Part shown: positions 1 through 7,630 of the stretch, piece by piece
Numbering within the stretch: position 1 is the first letter of the stretch
How the letters are laid out: each line of letters starts with the position of its first letter
Source: Saccharopolyspora rosea
GTDB lineage: Bacteria > Actinomycetota > Actinomycetes > Mycobacteriales > Pseudonocardiaceae
DNA: 64,000 nt
Direction: 5' to 3'
Assembly: GCF_025643595.1 (NCBI RefSeq)
Contig: NZ_CP102826.1
Location: forward strand, 1,860,001-1,924,000
Program-made: the position numbers and the translations under genes
Notes under the pieces: generated by a model
Database searches by the model: none
The model's input: only the letters and a program-made list of their open reading frames with translations
Told to the model about the DNA's origin: nothing

Positions 1-384
1 ATGGTCAAGGACGCCGAGGTCCACGCGGAGGAGGACAAGAAGCGCCGCGAGGAGGCGGAGACCCGCAACCAGGCCGAGACGCTGGTCTACCAGACCGAGA
101 AGGTCCTCACCGACAACGCCGACAAGATCCCGGCGGACACCCGCGAACAGGTGCAGGCCGCGATCAAGGAGGTCAACGAGGCCCTCAAGGGCGACGACGT
201 GGCCCGCGTCCGCTCGGCCATGGACGACCTGGCGGCCCGGTCCCAGGCCATCGGCCAGGCGATGTACGGCAAGCAGGCCACCGGCACCGACACCGGGGCC
301 ACCACGGGGGACACCGGTGGTTCCGGCGGTGAGGACGTGGTCGACGCCGAGGTCGTCGACGACGAGGAGCGCGGCAAGGACTGA
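1..384 (+). CDS. dnaK: DnaK (Hsp70) chaperone, C-terminal fragment
   Basis: This is the last 127 residues of an Hsp70 chaperone; the gene begins before the window and the ATG at position 1 is an internal methionine. The opening [12 protein letters not shown] followed by a charged helical stretch matches the lid subdomain of DnaK. The tail is Gly/Thr-rich and ends in the acidic [13 protein letters not shown] typical of actinobacterial DnaK. grpE follows after only 7 nt, so the two are probably one operon. No dnaJ or hspR follows, unlike the classic dnaK-grpE-dnaJ-hspR operon, so this may be a second dnaK locus (inference). Confidence 0.93.
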   Translation: MVKDAEVHAEEDKKRREEAETRNQAETLVYQTEKVLTDNADKIPADTREQVQAAIKEVNEALKGDDVARVRSAMDDLAARSQAIGQAMYGKQATGTDTGATTGDTGGSGGEDVVDAEVVDDEERGKD

Positions 385-391
385 CCGGGGC

Positions 392-922
392 ATGGACCGC
401 ACGCGCCTGCCACTGCCCTTCGTGCCGGTGCTCGGCGGCCACCGGCCGCGCCCGGTCGACGCGCCCACCGGTCCCGAACGCCCGGCGACCGGGACCGGGG
501 ACGCGGAACGGCTGCGCGCCGAACGCGACGAGTACCTGGACGCGCTGCGGCGGCTGGCCGCCGAGTTCGACAACTACCGCAAGCGGATGCTGCGCGAGCA
601 GACCGCACACCTCGACCGCGCCGCCGAGGACGTGATCCGCCGCCTGCTGCCGGTGCTGGACACCCTGGAGCTGGGCGCCCGGCACGCCCCGGAGACCTTC
701 GGACCGGTGCACCGGCAGCTGCTGGACAGCCTCGCCGCCGAGGGGCTGAGCACCGTCGACCCGCTCGGCGCGGAGTTCGACCCGGATGAGCACCAGGCCG
801 CCGAGCACGACCCGGTGGTGCCCCTGCACCGCGCGCGACCCGTGGTCACCGCCGTGCTGCGGCCCGGTTACCGGCTGCGCGGCCGCCTGCTGCGGCCCGC
901 GCTGGTGCGGGTCAGCGGGTGA
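392..922 (+). CDS. grpE: GrpE nucleotide exchange factor
   Basis: GrpE homologue of 176 residues that would release ADP from the adjacent DnaK. The family pattern is visible: a coiled coil (AERDEYLDALRRLAAEFDNYRKR, residues about 50-72), then VIRRLLPVLDTLELG, and a C-terminal beta domain ending GYRLRGRLLRPALVRVS. The part around residues 130-150 (DEHQAAEHDPVVPLHRARP) departs from the usual FDPxxHEAV consensus, so this is a divergent and short member. The ATG at 392 lies 7 nt after the dnaK stop. The 3' end overlaps the convergent thiI by 11 bp. Confidence 0.88.
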   Translation: MDRTRLPLPFVPVLGGHRPRPVDAPTGPERPATGTGDAERLRAERDEYLDALRRLAAEFDNYRKRMLREQTAHLDRAAEDVIRRLLPVLDTLELGARHAPETFGPVHRQLLDSLAAEGLSTVDPLGAEFDPDEHQAAEHDPVVPLHRARPVVTAVLRPGYRLRGRLLRPALVRVSG

Positions 923-2123
923 CCGCCTCGCAGCTCGCGACCGGCGCCGAAGCCCCTTCGACCTCCATGACCTGCACGTTCGACAGCACCTGGGAGACCA
1001 GGTCGTCGACGCCGACGCGGGTTTCGACCTTGCTCAGCTGTTCGGTCGTGGTCCGGGTCGCCACGTGCGGCGGCATGATCAGGCTGCAGCAGTCCTCGTC
1101 CGGCAGCACCGAGATGTCGTAGGTGCCGATGCGCCGGGCCTCGGCGATGATCTCCTCCTTGTCCCAGGACACCAGCGGGCGCAGCATCGGCAGCGAACTG
1201 GCCTGCTCGGTGGTGGCCATGTTGCTCAGCGTCTGGCTGGACACCTGGCCGAGGCTGTCCCCGGTGATCAGCGCCCGCGCCCCGAGCCGCCGGGCCAGCT
1301 CGTCGGCGACCCGCACGAACAGCCGCCGCTGCGCGACGATCTGCAGCTGCCCCGCCCCGGCGGTGGCCAGCGCGCGCTGCGCCTTGCCGACCGGCACCAC
1401 GTGCAGCCGCGAGTCGGCCTGGAACCGGCTGAGCCGGCGCACCAGCGCGTAAGCCTTGTACGTCGAGGACGGACCGGTGAACGGCGCGCCGGTGAAGTGC
1501 ACGAAGTCGCAGCGCAGCCCGCGCCGCATCATCCGGTACGCGGCGACCGGGGAGTCGTAGCCGCCCGACAGCAGCGACAGCGCGTGACCGCTGCACCCGA
1601 CCGGCAGGCCGCCCTGGCCGCGCAGGTGCTCGACGGACACGAAGATCTCCCGCCAGTCGACCTCGACGACGACCTCGACCTCCGGATCGTCCAGGTCCAC
1701 CGGCCACCCCAGCCGATCGCACACATGCTGCCCGATGTGCGCGGCGACCTGGGAGGAGGTCATCCGGAAACCCTTGTCCCGGCGCCGCGCGCGGATGGCG
1801 AACCGGCGGACGTCGCCGCCGAAGCGCTCGCGCAGCATCCGCACGGCGGCGCGCGCCGCGTCCTCGGGGTCCTTGGACACCCGCACGCCCGGCTGCACGA
1901 CGCTGATCCCGATCACTTCCCGGGCCCGCTCGACCAGTTCGTCGATCGGACCGGAGGTGGTGAGCACCGCCACTCCCGAGCGCCGTTCGACGTGCACCCG
2001 CGGGTCGACCTCGGTGACGGCGCGTGTCAGGTTGCGCAGCAGGTGCCGCTCGAAGGTGCCGCGGTTGCGGCCCTTGATCGCGATCTCACCGTGCTTGAGC
2101 AGCACGCACGGCTGCGGCGCCAT
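912..2123 (-). CDS. thiI: ThiI, tRNA 4-thiouridine synthase / thiamine thiazole sulfurtransferase
   Basis: ThiI adenylates tRNA uridine-8 and transfers sulfur to it, and can also serve thiazole synthesis. The 403-residue protein has an N-terminal ferredoxin-like region (residues about 1-70), a THUMP domain (about 75-165) and a PP-loop ATPase domain with SGGYDSP at residues 186-192. The conserved acceptor-cysteine region PDEDCCSLIMP is near residue 360. It ends there, so the C-terminal rhodanese domain of the E. coli protein is absent, as in many bacteria; a separate sulfur donor is implied. The start is the ATG at 2123, preceded by GGAAGGTGG. An upstream in-frame extension is open but lacks family similarity. 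Confidence 0.93.
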   Translation of the reverse strand: MAPQPCVLLKHGEIAIKGRNRGTFERHLLRNLTRAVTEVDPRVHVERRSGVAVLTTSGPIDELVERAREVIGISVVQPGVRVSKDPEDAARAAVRMLRERFGGDVRRFAIRARRRDKGFRMTSSQVAAHIGQHVCDRLGWPVDLDDPEVEVVVEVDWREIFVSVEHLRGQGGLPVGCSGHALSLLSGGYDSPVAAYRMMRRGLRCDFVHFTGAPFTGPSSTYKAYALVRRLSRFQADSRLHVVPVGKAQRALATAGAGQLQIVAQRRLFVRVADELARRLGARALITGDSLGQVSSQTLSNMATTEQASSLPMLRPLVSWDKEEIIAEARRIGTYDISVLPDEDCCSLIMPPHVATRTTTEQLSKVETRVGVDDLVSQVLSNVQVMEVEGASAPVASCEAVTR

Positions 2124-2234
2124 GCACTTCCACCTTCCGCCTTTGACGTGTTCGTGCCGTTCGAGCATACGACCCGCCGGTCCAGGCACGGACGGGTACA
2201 TGAGGAGGGGATCCCCGGAGCCGAGACGGCCGCT

Positions 2235-2286
2235 GAGTGCCTGTCTTTGGGCTCGTTGTGCGCGGCGGTGCCGGTAGCGGAACCTC
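2235..2286. repeat. Copy of a dispersed modular repeat, upstream of an IclR gene
   Basis: The segment begins GAGTG and ends GGCGGTGCCGGT-A-GCGGAACCTC. The same two ends flank a different interior at 12345-12390, where the variable base is G. It finishes 12 nt before the GTG start of the downstream regulator, so it occupies that gene's promoter or leader. I do not recognise the family. Confidence 0.55.
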
Positions 2287-2298
2287 TAGAATTCCGGT

Positions 2299-3063
2299 GT
2301 GAAGAACAAACCGCCGTACCCGCTCGCCTCGGTCGACAACGCGCTGCTGCTGGTGCAGATGCTCCGCGACCAGGGCGCGCTGCGGGTCAGCGAGGCGGCG
2401 GAGGAACTGGGCATCGCCCGGTCGACCGCGCACCGCCTGCTGTCCATGCTGGTGTACCGGGACTTCGCCATCCAGGACGACCGGCGCACCTACGTGCCGG
2501 GCCCGGCGCTGGCCGCCGCGCACGTGGCCGGGCAGCCGAACCAGTTGCTGCGCACCGTGCTGCTGCCGCACATGGACGCGCTGTGCGAACGCGTGCAGGA
2601 GACCGTGAACCTGGTGGTCAGGGTGGGCGCGCAGGCGCGTTTCCTGGCCAGCGTCGAGTCGGCGCAGCTGCTGCACGTGGGCGACCGGCGCGGCACGATC
2701 CTGCCCGCGCACCTGTCGTCCGGGGGCAAGGCGCTGCTGGCCGAGCTGGACCGCGAGCGGTTGGAACAGCTCTACCGCCCCGGCCAGGCCGCGGCGGTGC
2801 TGCCCGACCGGCAGTGGCGTTCGCTGCTGCGCGAGCTGAGATCCGTGCGGGCTCAGGGCTACGCGGTGAACCGTGAGCAGACCGAAACCGGTGTGTGCGC
2901 GGTGGGGATGTGCGTGCACGACGCCGCCGGATCGGCCGTGGCGGCGCTGACGGTCTCGGCGCCGTCGGCGCGGCTGGGCGCCGAGCGGATCCCGGCGCTG
3001 GCCCGGGACCTGCGCGCCGCCGTGGCCGGCGGCGAAGCCGACGTGCGGGCGGCGGAACTCTGA
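2299..3063 (+). CDS. IclR-family transcriptional regulator
   Basis: Regulator of 254 residues with the IclR layout: an N-terminal winged helix-turn-helix (LRVSEAAEELGIARSTAHRL, residues about 28-47) and a C-terminal effector domain from about residue 90 (TVNLVVRVGAQARFLASVES...SSGGKALLAELD). IclR proteins usually control a nearby catabolic operon and bind a small organic acid, but no obvious target lies beside this gene. The GTG at 2299 keeps the whole wHTH domain. It is divergent from thiI, with 175 bp between them containing the repeat copy at 2235. The ligand cannot be told from the sequence. Confidence 0.85.
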   Translation: MKNKPPYPLASVDNALLLVQMLRDQGALRVSEAAEELGIARSTAHRLLSMLVYRDFAIQDDRRTYVPGPALAAAHVAGQPNQLLRTVLLPHMDALCERVQETVNLVVRVGAQARFLASVESAQLLHVGDRRGTILPAHLSSGGKALLAELDRERLEQLYRPGQAAAVLPDRQWRSLLRELRSVRAQGYAVNREQTETGVCAVGMCVHDAAGSAVAALTVSAPSARLGAERIPALARDLRAAVAGGEADVRAAEL

Positions 3064-3376
3064 CCCCGCGTCCACCGAATTCTGCTCTGCGGAACAGATC
3101 GGGGCCCGCCGCCCCGGGACCGGGGGCGTCACTGCGGCCCCGCCGCGTCGAGCGCGCGGAAGGCCGCTTCGACGGCGGCCAGACCGGTGCCCGGGGAGAC
3201 GGCGGTCCCCACCTTTGTGCGGAAGACACCGGACGCAAGCGGGGCAGGCCCGATCAAGGACGCGCAACCGGGTGTGCGCATCGACCGTCCGGTTGATTTC
3301 CGGGTGCTGCTTCCGTGGCCCGAGGACCGATCCGCGGGGCGATGTGGCGGCCGTCGGCGGTGGCGATGCTGGGGGC
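3064..3376. other. Intergenic region without a convincing gene
   Basis: A stretch of 313 bp. Reverse-strand frames stay open and one ends in an alanine-rich peptide (GTGLAAVEAAFRALDAAGP), but it has no start with a ribosome binding site and no recognisable family. It presumably carries the promoter for the DUF2871/MFS pair. Confidence 0.4.
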
Positions 3377-3835
3377 ATGGCGGAAGAACCAGAAGCGACA
3401 TCCGGACTCGACAAGCTCTACTGGGCCGCACTGGGCTATGCGGTGCTCGGCCTGCTCGCCGGCCTGTACTACCGGGAGTTCACCAAGGCGCTGGGATTCA
3501 CCGGCGACACCCAGCTGGCGGTGGTGCACACCCACCTGCTGGCGCTGGGAATGCTGTTCTTCCTGGTCGTGCTGGCCCTGGACAAGGCGTTCTCGATCTC
3601 CGGGAACCGGCTGTTCACCCTGTTCTTCTGGTTCTACAACGCGGGCCTGCTGGTCACCGCCGCGACGATGTTCGCGCACGGCACGCTGACCGTGCTGGGG
3701 CGCCCGTCCTCGGCGGCGATCTCCGGTATCGCCGGGCTCGGCCACGTGCTGCTCACCGTCGGCCTGGTCCACCTGTTCCTCGCCCTGCGCAGGAGCCTCG
3801 TCGGCGCGACGGCCGAGCGCGAAGCCGCGCGATGA
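3377..3835 (+). CDS. DUF2871 family membrane protein
   Basis: Small integral membrane protein of 152 residues matching DUF2871. It has a short hydrophilic N-terminus, then four hydrophobic segments (residues about 16-35, 49-67, 80-99, 113-135) and a charged C-terminus. The HTHLLALGMLFFL segment, with two histidines at the edge of the second helix, is characteristic and could bind a metal or haem (inference). ATG at 3377 is chosen because the protein then starts just before the first helix. The stop overlaps the start of the MFS gene (ATGA), so the two are translationally coupled. Function unknown. Confidence 0.75.
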   Translation: MAEEPEATSGLDKLYWAALGYAVLGLLAGLYYREFTKALGFTGDTQLAVVHTHLLALGMLFFLVVLALDKAFSISGNRLFTLFFWFYNAGLLVTAATMFAHGTLTVLGRPSSAAISGIAGLGHVLLTVGLVHLFLALRRSLVGATAEREAAR

Positions 3836-5418
3836 GCGCCGTCCGTCGCAAGTGGACGGCGCTGGCGGTGCTGGCCACCGGGCTGTCCGTGATCGTCGTG
3901 GACGGCACGATCGTCGGGGTGTCGCTGCCGGTCATCGTCGGCGACCTCGGGTTGGACCTCAGCGATGCCCAGTGGGTCACCAGCCTGTACTCGGTGGTGT
4001 TCGCCGCGCTGCTGCTGACCGCCGGGCGGCTCGGGGACCGGTGGGGCAGGCGCCGCCTGTTCGTCGCCGGCGTCGTGGTGTTCGCGGCCGGCAGCCTGCT
4101 GGCGGCCCTCGCCGGCGGCGCCGCCGGGCTGATCACCGCGCGCGTGGTGCAGGGCGTGGGCGGCGCCGGGGTGCTGCCCGCCACGCTGTCCACTGTGAAC
4201 GCGGTGTTCCGCGGGCGGGACCGGGTGGTCGCGTTCGCCGTGTGGGGTTCGGTGATCTCGGGCATGGCCGCGGTCGGCCCGCTGCTCGGCGGTTGGCTGA
4301 CCGGCTCGCTGAGCTGGCGGTGGATCTTCCTGGTCAACCTGCCGATCTCGGTGCTGGTGCTGGTCGGAACCGCCTTCGCCGTCCCGGAGACCCGGGAGCG
4401 CGTGGTCGAACCGGGACGCGACGTCGTCGGGCTGCTGCTGAGCGTGCTCGGGTTCGGCGCGGTCGTGTTCGCGGTGATCGAGGGCGCCGCGCTCGGCTGG
4501 TGGCGACCCACCGGGGAACTGCGCGTGCTCGGCCTGGTGTGGCCGGTGACCGCGCCGGTCTCGGCGGTGCCGGTGGCCGCGGTCGCCGGCGTGGCGTGCC
4601 TGCTCGCGTTCGTGCTGTGGGAGCGGCGCCGCGCCCGGCTCGGCAGGTCGGCGATCCTGGACCTCGGCCTGTTCGCGACGCCGACGTTCCGGTGGGGAAA
4701 CCTGACCGCGCTGGCGGTCGCCGTCGGCGAGTTCGGCCTGCTCTTCGTGCTGCCGCTGTTCCTGGTCGACGTGCTCGCGCTCGGTCCGATGGGCGCGGGG
4801 CTGGTGCTGGCGGCGATGGCCGTCGGCGCGTTCCTCGCCGGGGGAGCGGCCCGGCACCTGGCCGCGCGGCTGGGGCCGCCGAAGGTCGTCGTGGTCGGAC
4901 TGCTGCTGGAACTGCTCGGTGTCGTCGCGGTCGCCGCGTCCGTGGCGCGCGAGGAGCCGCCGTGGCTGCTCGCCGTGCTGCTGGTCGGCTACGGCGCCGG
5001 GCTCGGCCTGGCTTCGGCGCAGCTGACCGGGACGACGCTGGTCGACATCCCCGCCGACCGGTCCGGTCAGGGTTCGGCGACGCAGAGCACGGTGCGCCAG
5101 CTCGGCGCGGCGCTGGGCACGGCGCTGGCCGGTGCGGTGCTGTCCTGGGGGCTGGGCAGCGCGGTCGAGACCGACCTGCGCGCGGCGCACGTGCCGCCGC
5201 CGGTCGCCGCCCGCCTGGCGGCGGTGACCCGGGACTCGGCGGGCGGCGTGATCGCGGCGCTGCGCGAGCACCCCGCTCCCGGCCCGGACGTCGTTCCCGC
5301 GCTGGCCGACGGGTTCAGCTCGGCGACCCGGGGGGCAGTGCTGACCACCGGCGCCTTCCTCGCGCTCGGCCTCGTCGGCGCCACCCGCGTCGCCGTCGCA
5401 GCAGCGCGGCGGTCGTAA
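3832..5418 (+). CDS. MFS drug:H+ antiporter, DHA2 (EmrB/QacA-like) family
   Basis: Major facilitator protein of 528 residues with about 14 hydrophobic helices, the DHA2 layout typical of multidrug or antibiotic exporters. Motif A is GRLGDRWGRRRLFV (residues about 62-75), and the antiporter motif C region (VVQGVGGAGVLPATL) follows near residue 105. The start overlaps the DUF2871 stop by 4 nt. The gene is followed after 32 nt by an IclR regulator that may control it. The substrate cannot be predicted. Confidence 0.85.
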   Translation: MSAVRRKWTALAVLATGLSVIVVDGTIVGVSLPVIVGDLGLDLSDAQWVTSLYSVVFAALLLTAGRLGDRWGRRRLFVAGVVVFAAGSLLAALAGGAAGLITARVVQGVGGAGVLPATLSTVNAVFRGRDRVVAFAVWGSVISGMAAVGPLLGGWLTGSLSWRWIFLVNLPISVLVLVGTAFAVPETRERVVEPGRDVVGLLLSVLGFGAVVFAVIEGAALGWWRPTGELRVLGLVWPVTAPVSAVPVAAVAGVACLLAFVLWERRRARLGRSAILDLGLFATPTFRWGNLTALAVAVGEFGLLFVLPLFLVDVLALGPMGAGLVLAAMAVGAFLAGGAARHLAARLGPPKVVVVGLLLELLGVVAVAASVAREEPPWLLAVLLVGYGAGLGLASAQLTGTTLVDIPADRSGQGSATQSTVRQLGAALGTALAGAVLSWGLGSAVETDLRAAHVPPPVAARLAAVTRDSAGGVIAALREHPAPGPDVVPALADGFSSATRGAVLTTGAFLALGLVGATRVAVAAARRS

Positions 5419-5450
5419 CATCGCCGACCGAGGACTCCGGGGAGGCGGGT

Positions 5451-6224
5451 GTGGCGGAGCAGCGCGGTCGGCATTTCGTGCGCTCGGTCGAGCGCGCCCT
5501 CGCCGTGCTGCGCGCGTTCTCGCCGGAGCGGTCCGCGCTCACGTTGACCGAGGTGGCGCAGGCCAGCGGCCTCGACCGCGCCGGAGCCCGGCGCATCCTG
5601 CTCACGCTGGTCGACCTCGGCTACGTCCGGCACGACGGGCGGCTGTTCGAGCTGACCCCGCAGGTGCTGGAGTTCGGCCACGCCTACCTGGCGAGCCGGT
5701 CGCTGCCGCAGATCGCCGAACCGCACCTGCGGCGCCTGACCGCCGAACTCCGCGAGATGACCGCCGTGGCGGTGCTGGAGGGCGGCGACATCTGCTACGT
5801 CGCCCAGGTCCCCAGCCCGAAGCTGCTGTCGGTGACGATCCCGATCGGCACCCGGTTCCCGGCCCACGCGACGTCGATGGGCAAGGTGCTGCTGGCGGGC
5901 CTGCCGCCGGAGCGCCTGGAGGCCCGGTTGCGCGGTGTGGAGCTCCCGCGGCTCACGCCGCGCACGATCACCACCCGCGCGGCACTGCTCGCCGACCTCG
6001 CGCGGGTGCGCAGGCAGGGCTTCGTGATCTCCGACGGGGAGCTGGAGGAGGGGCTGCGCGGGGTCGCCGCGCCGATCCGCGACCCCGAAGGCCGGGTCAC
6101 CGCGGCGGTCAACGTGTCGCTGGACGTCCACAGCGCCTCGGAGGAGGACGTCCGGCGCGAGATCGTCCCGCCGCTGATGACCACCGCCGCCCGCATCGAG
6201 GCGGACCTGCACCTGAAGCCGTGA
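5451..6224 (+). CDS. IclR-family regulator, PcaR/PcaU-like
   Basis: Regulator of 257 residues. Residues about 9-70 form the wHTH domain (LTLTEVAQASGLDRAGARRILLTL). The effector domain includes ATSMGKVLLAGLPPERLEARL and the GFVISDGELEEGLRGVAAPI segment characteristic of the PcaR/PcaU/PobR branch, which senses aromatic acids such as beta-ketoadipate or protocatechuate. No aromatic pathway genes are nearby, so the ligand is open. The GTG at 5451 is chosen because GGGAGGCGG lies 4-11 nt upstream. It is transcribed in the same direction as the MFS gene and ends in a strong hairpin. Confidence 0.85.
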   Translation: MAEQRGRHFVRSVERALAVLRAFSPERSALTLTEVAQASGLDRAGARRILLTLVDLGYVRHDGRLFELTPQVLEFGHAYLASRSLPQIAEPHLRRLTAELREMTAVAVLEGGDICYVAQVPSPKLLSVTIPIGTRFPAHATSMGKVLLAGLPPERLEARLRGVELPRLTPRTITTRAALLADLARVRRQGFVISDGELEEGLRGVAAPIRDPEGRVTAAVNVSLDVHSASEEDVRREIVPPLMTTAARIEADLHLKP

Positions 6225-6259
6225 ACGGCCCGTCCGCCCTGCGCGGGCGGACGGGCCGT
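6225..6259. terminator. Bidirectional hairpin terminator
   Basis: A perfect 15-bp stem (ACGGCCCGTCCGCCC and its complement) closes a 5-nt loop immediately after the IclR stop. It lies between that gene and the convergent methyltransferase ending at 6275, so it can serve both. There is no T-tract, as is usual in high-GC actinobacteria. Confidence 0.8.
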
Positions 6260-6274
6260 GCCCCGTGGCGGGGG

Positions 6275-7120
6275 TCAGTCCTCCGGCAGGTACTGCTTCT
6301 CCGCGACGTGGACGAAGTAGTCCGGTTCGCCGTCGGAGTAGTCGGCCTGGAAGTCGCCGAAGGTGTCGACGCGCTGGAACCCGACGTCCCGCAACAGTCC
6401 GCGCAGGTAGTCCTTGCGCAGCGGGAACATGTTGAGGAAGTACTCGCTGCCGTCGGGGAACGCGTACCGGTAGCGGGCCAGCCCCTCGTCGACGTGGTGC
6501 GGTTCGGCGGTGACCCGCGCGCCGCAGTAGTAGTACGTGCGGTTGCCACCGGCCGTGCCGTCCAGGACCGCGTCGTAGTTGCGCTGGTCGATGATGAGCA
6601 CGCCGTCGTGGGTGAGCATCGCGTAGAACTCGGCGAGCGCCTTGCGCCGGTCGTGCTCGGAGAACAGGTGCGTGAACGAGTTGCCGAGGCAGATCACGGC
6701 GTCGAACTCCCCGTGCACGTCCCGGTTGAGCCACCGCCAGTCGGCGCGGACGGTGCGCAGGACGTGCCCGCCGTGCTCCAGCCCGTTGCGGAAGGCGCGG
6801 GCGAGCATCTGCGGGCTGCCGTCGGCGCTGACGGTCTCGAAGCCCTCGTCGAGCAGGCGCACCGAGTGGAAGCCGGTGCCGGTCGCCACGTCGAGCACCC
6901 GCCGCACTCCGCGGGCCCGGAGCTGGTCGACGAAGAAGCGGCCCTCGCCTTCGGCGCGGCGGTCCCAGTCGATGAGCTCGTCCCACTTGTCGACGAGTCC
7001 GCCGACGTACTCCTGGGTGTAGTGGTCGGTGTCGCGCACCCGCAGCGGCTCGTCGCCGAAGATCTGGTGGCGCAGCGCCAGCGGGTCGATGGTCCGGTCG
7101 GTGGCGTTCGCGTTGGTCAT
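6275..7120 (-). CDS. Glycine/sarcosine N-methyltransferase (GSMT)
   Basis: SAM-dependent enzyme of 281 residues that methylates glycine to sarcosine and then dimethylglycine, the first steps of de novo glycine betaine synthesis. Diagnostic stretches of the GSMT family are DTDHYTQEYVGGLVDKWDEL (residues 30-49), the SAM site VLDVATGTGFHSVRLLD, VRADWRWLNRDVHGEFDA, ICLGNSFTHLF and the C-terminal NMFPLRKDY and FGDFQADY. The length is typical. The second enzyme (sarcosine/dimethylglycine methyltransferase), often adjacent or fused, is absent from the window, so betaine synthesis would need it elsewhere. GAGG and GGAG lie just upstream of ATG 7120. The osmoprotection role is inferred from the family. 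Confidence 0.9.
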   Translation of the reverse strand: MTNANATDRTIDPLALRHQIFGDEPLRVRDTDHYTQEYVGGLVDKWDELIDWDRRAEGEGRFFVDQLRARGVRRVLDVATGTGFHSVRLLDEGFETVSADGSPQMLARAFRNGLEHGGHVLRTVRADWRWLNRDVHGEFDAVICLGNSFTHLFSEHDRRKALAEFYAMLTHDGVLIIDQRNYDAVLDGTAGGNRTYYYCGARVTAEPHHVDEGLARYRYAFPDGSEYFLNMFPLRKDYLRGLLRDVGFQRVDTFGDFQADYSDGEPDYFVHVAEKQYLPED

Positions 7121-7181
7121 GCTCCGTTTCCTCGAATCGGCCCGGTCGCAATTCGCCGGGTGTCGTGCTCGGTCCCGATCG

Positions 7182-7209
7182 ACGTTAGGGGCCGAATTCC
7201 GCCGGGCAA
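7182..7209 (-). promoter_or_regulatory. Possible sigma-70-type promoter of the GSMT gene
   Basis: Reading the minus strand, TTGCCC (7204-7209) and TAACGT (7182-7187) are 16 nt apart, about 62 nt upstream of the start codon. The -10 fits TAnnnT. This is a visual match only. The rest of the 510-bp gap (7121-7630) between the divergent genes shows nothing else beyond the promoter at 7495. Confidence 0.35.
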
Positions 7210-7494
7210 GACCAAGACGGCGCGTCGGAATGCGTTCAGCGCGCCCCGTCGGGGCCGCGGAAAGCGGTGCTGACCAGGCGATGTCGGTGCGGCGGGAAAA
7301 GTGTTCCCGGAGTTTCCGACCGAGTTCGCAGGGCGACCGCGGGTGTCGCGGTGCGAACCCGCTCGCACATTCGGTGCGCCGACGTGTCGGCGATCACCGC
7401 CGACCGTGTTTGCGCATGTCAGGACGTGGATCGCGGCAAGATCACCATGGGGTGAAACCGGGCTCCGATGCGCAACCGGTGCCGTGTGTCACAG

Positions 7495-7522
7495 TTGTCG
7501 ACAGTTTTTCGCTTCCTATGAT
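7495..7522 (+). promoter_or_regulatory. Probable promoter of the CoA-transferase gene
   Basis: TTGTCG (7495-7500) and TATGAT (7517-7522) are separated by 16 nt, a good sigma-70-type match. The -35 hexamer lies in the palindrome TGTCGACA, a possible operator. Transcription would start near 7528, giving a leader of about 100 nt before the ATG at 7631. Confidence 0.5.
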
Positions 7523-7630
7523 CCCGGGCACACCGCGCCGATGCGTCCGCGACGCTCCACGCCCTGGCGAATGGCGGCGCGGGAACGGGAATTCACGTGC
7601 AACCCTGTGCGGAAAGCGGAGAGGTCGAAC

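Noticed and set aside
3129..3431. 100-codon minus-strand frame ending in an alanine-rich peptide
   Set aside because: No SD, no recognised domain, and it overlaps the start of the DUF2871 gene.
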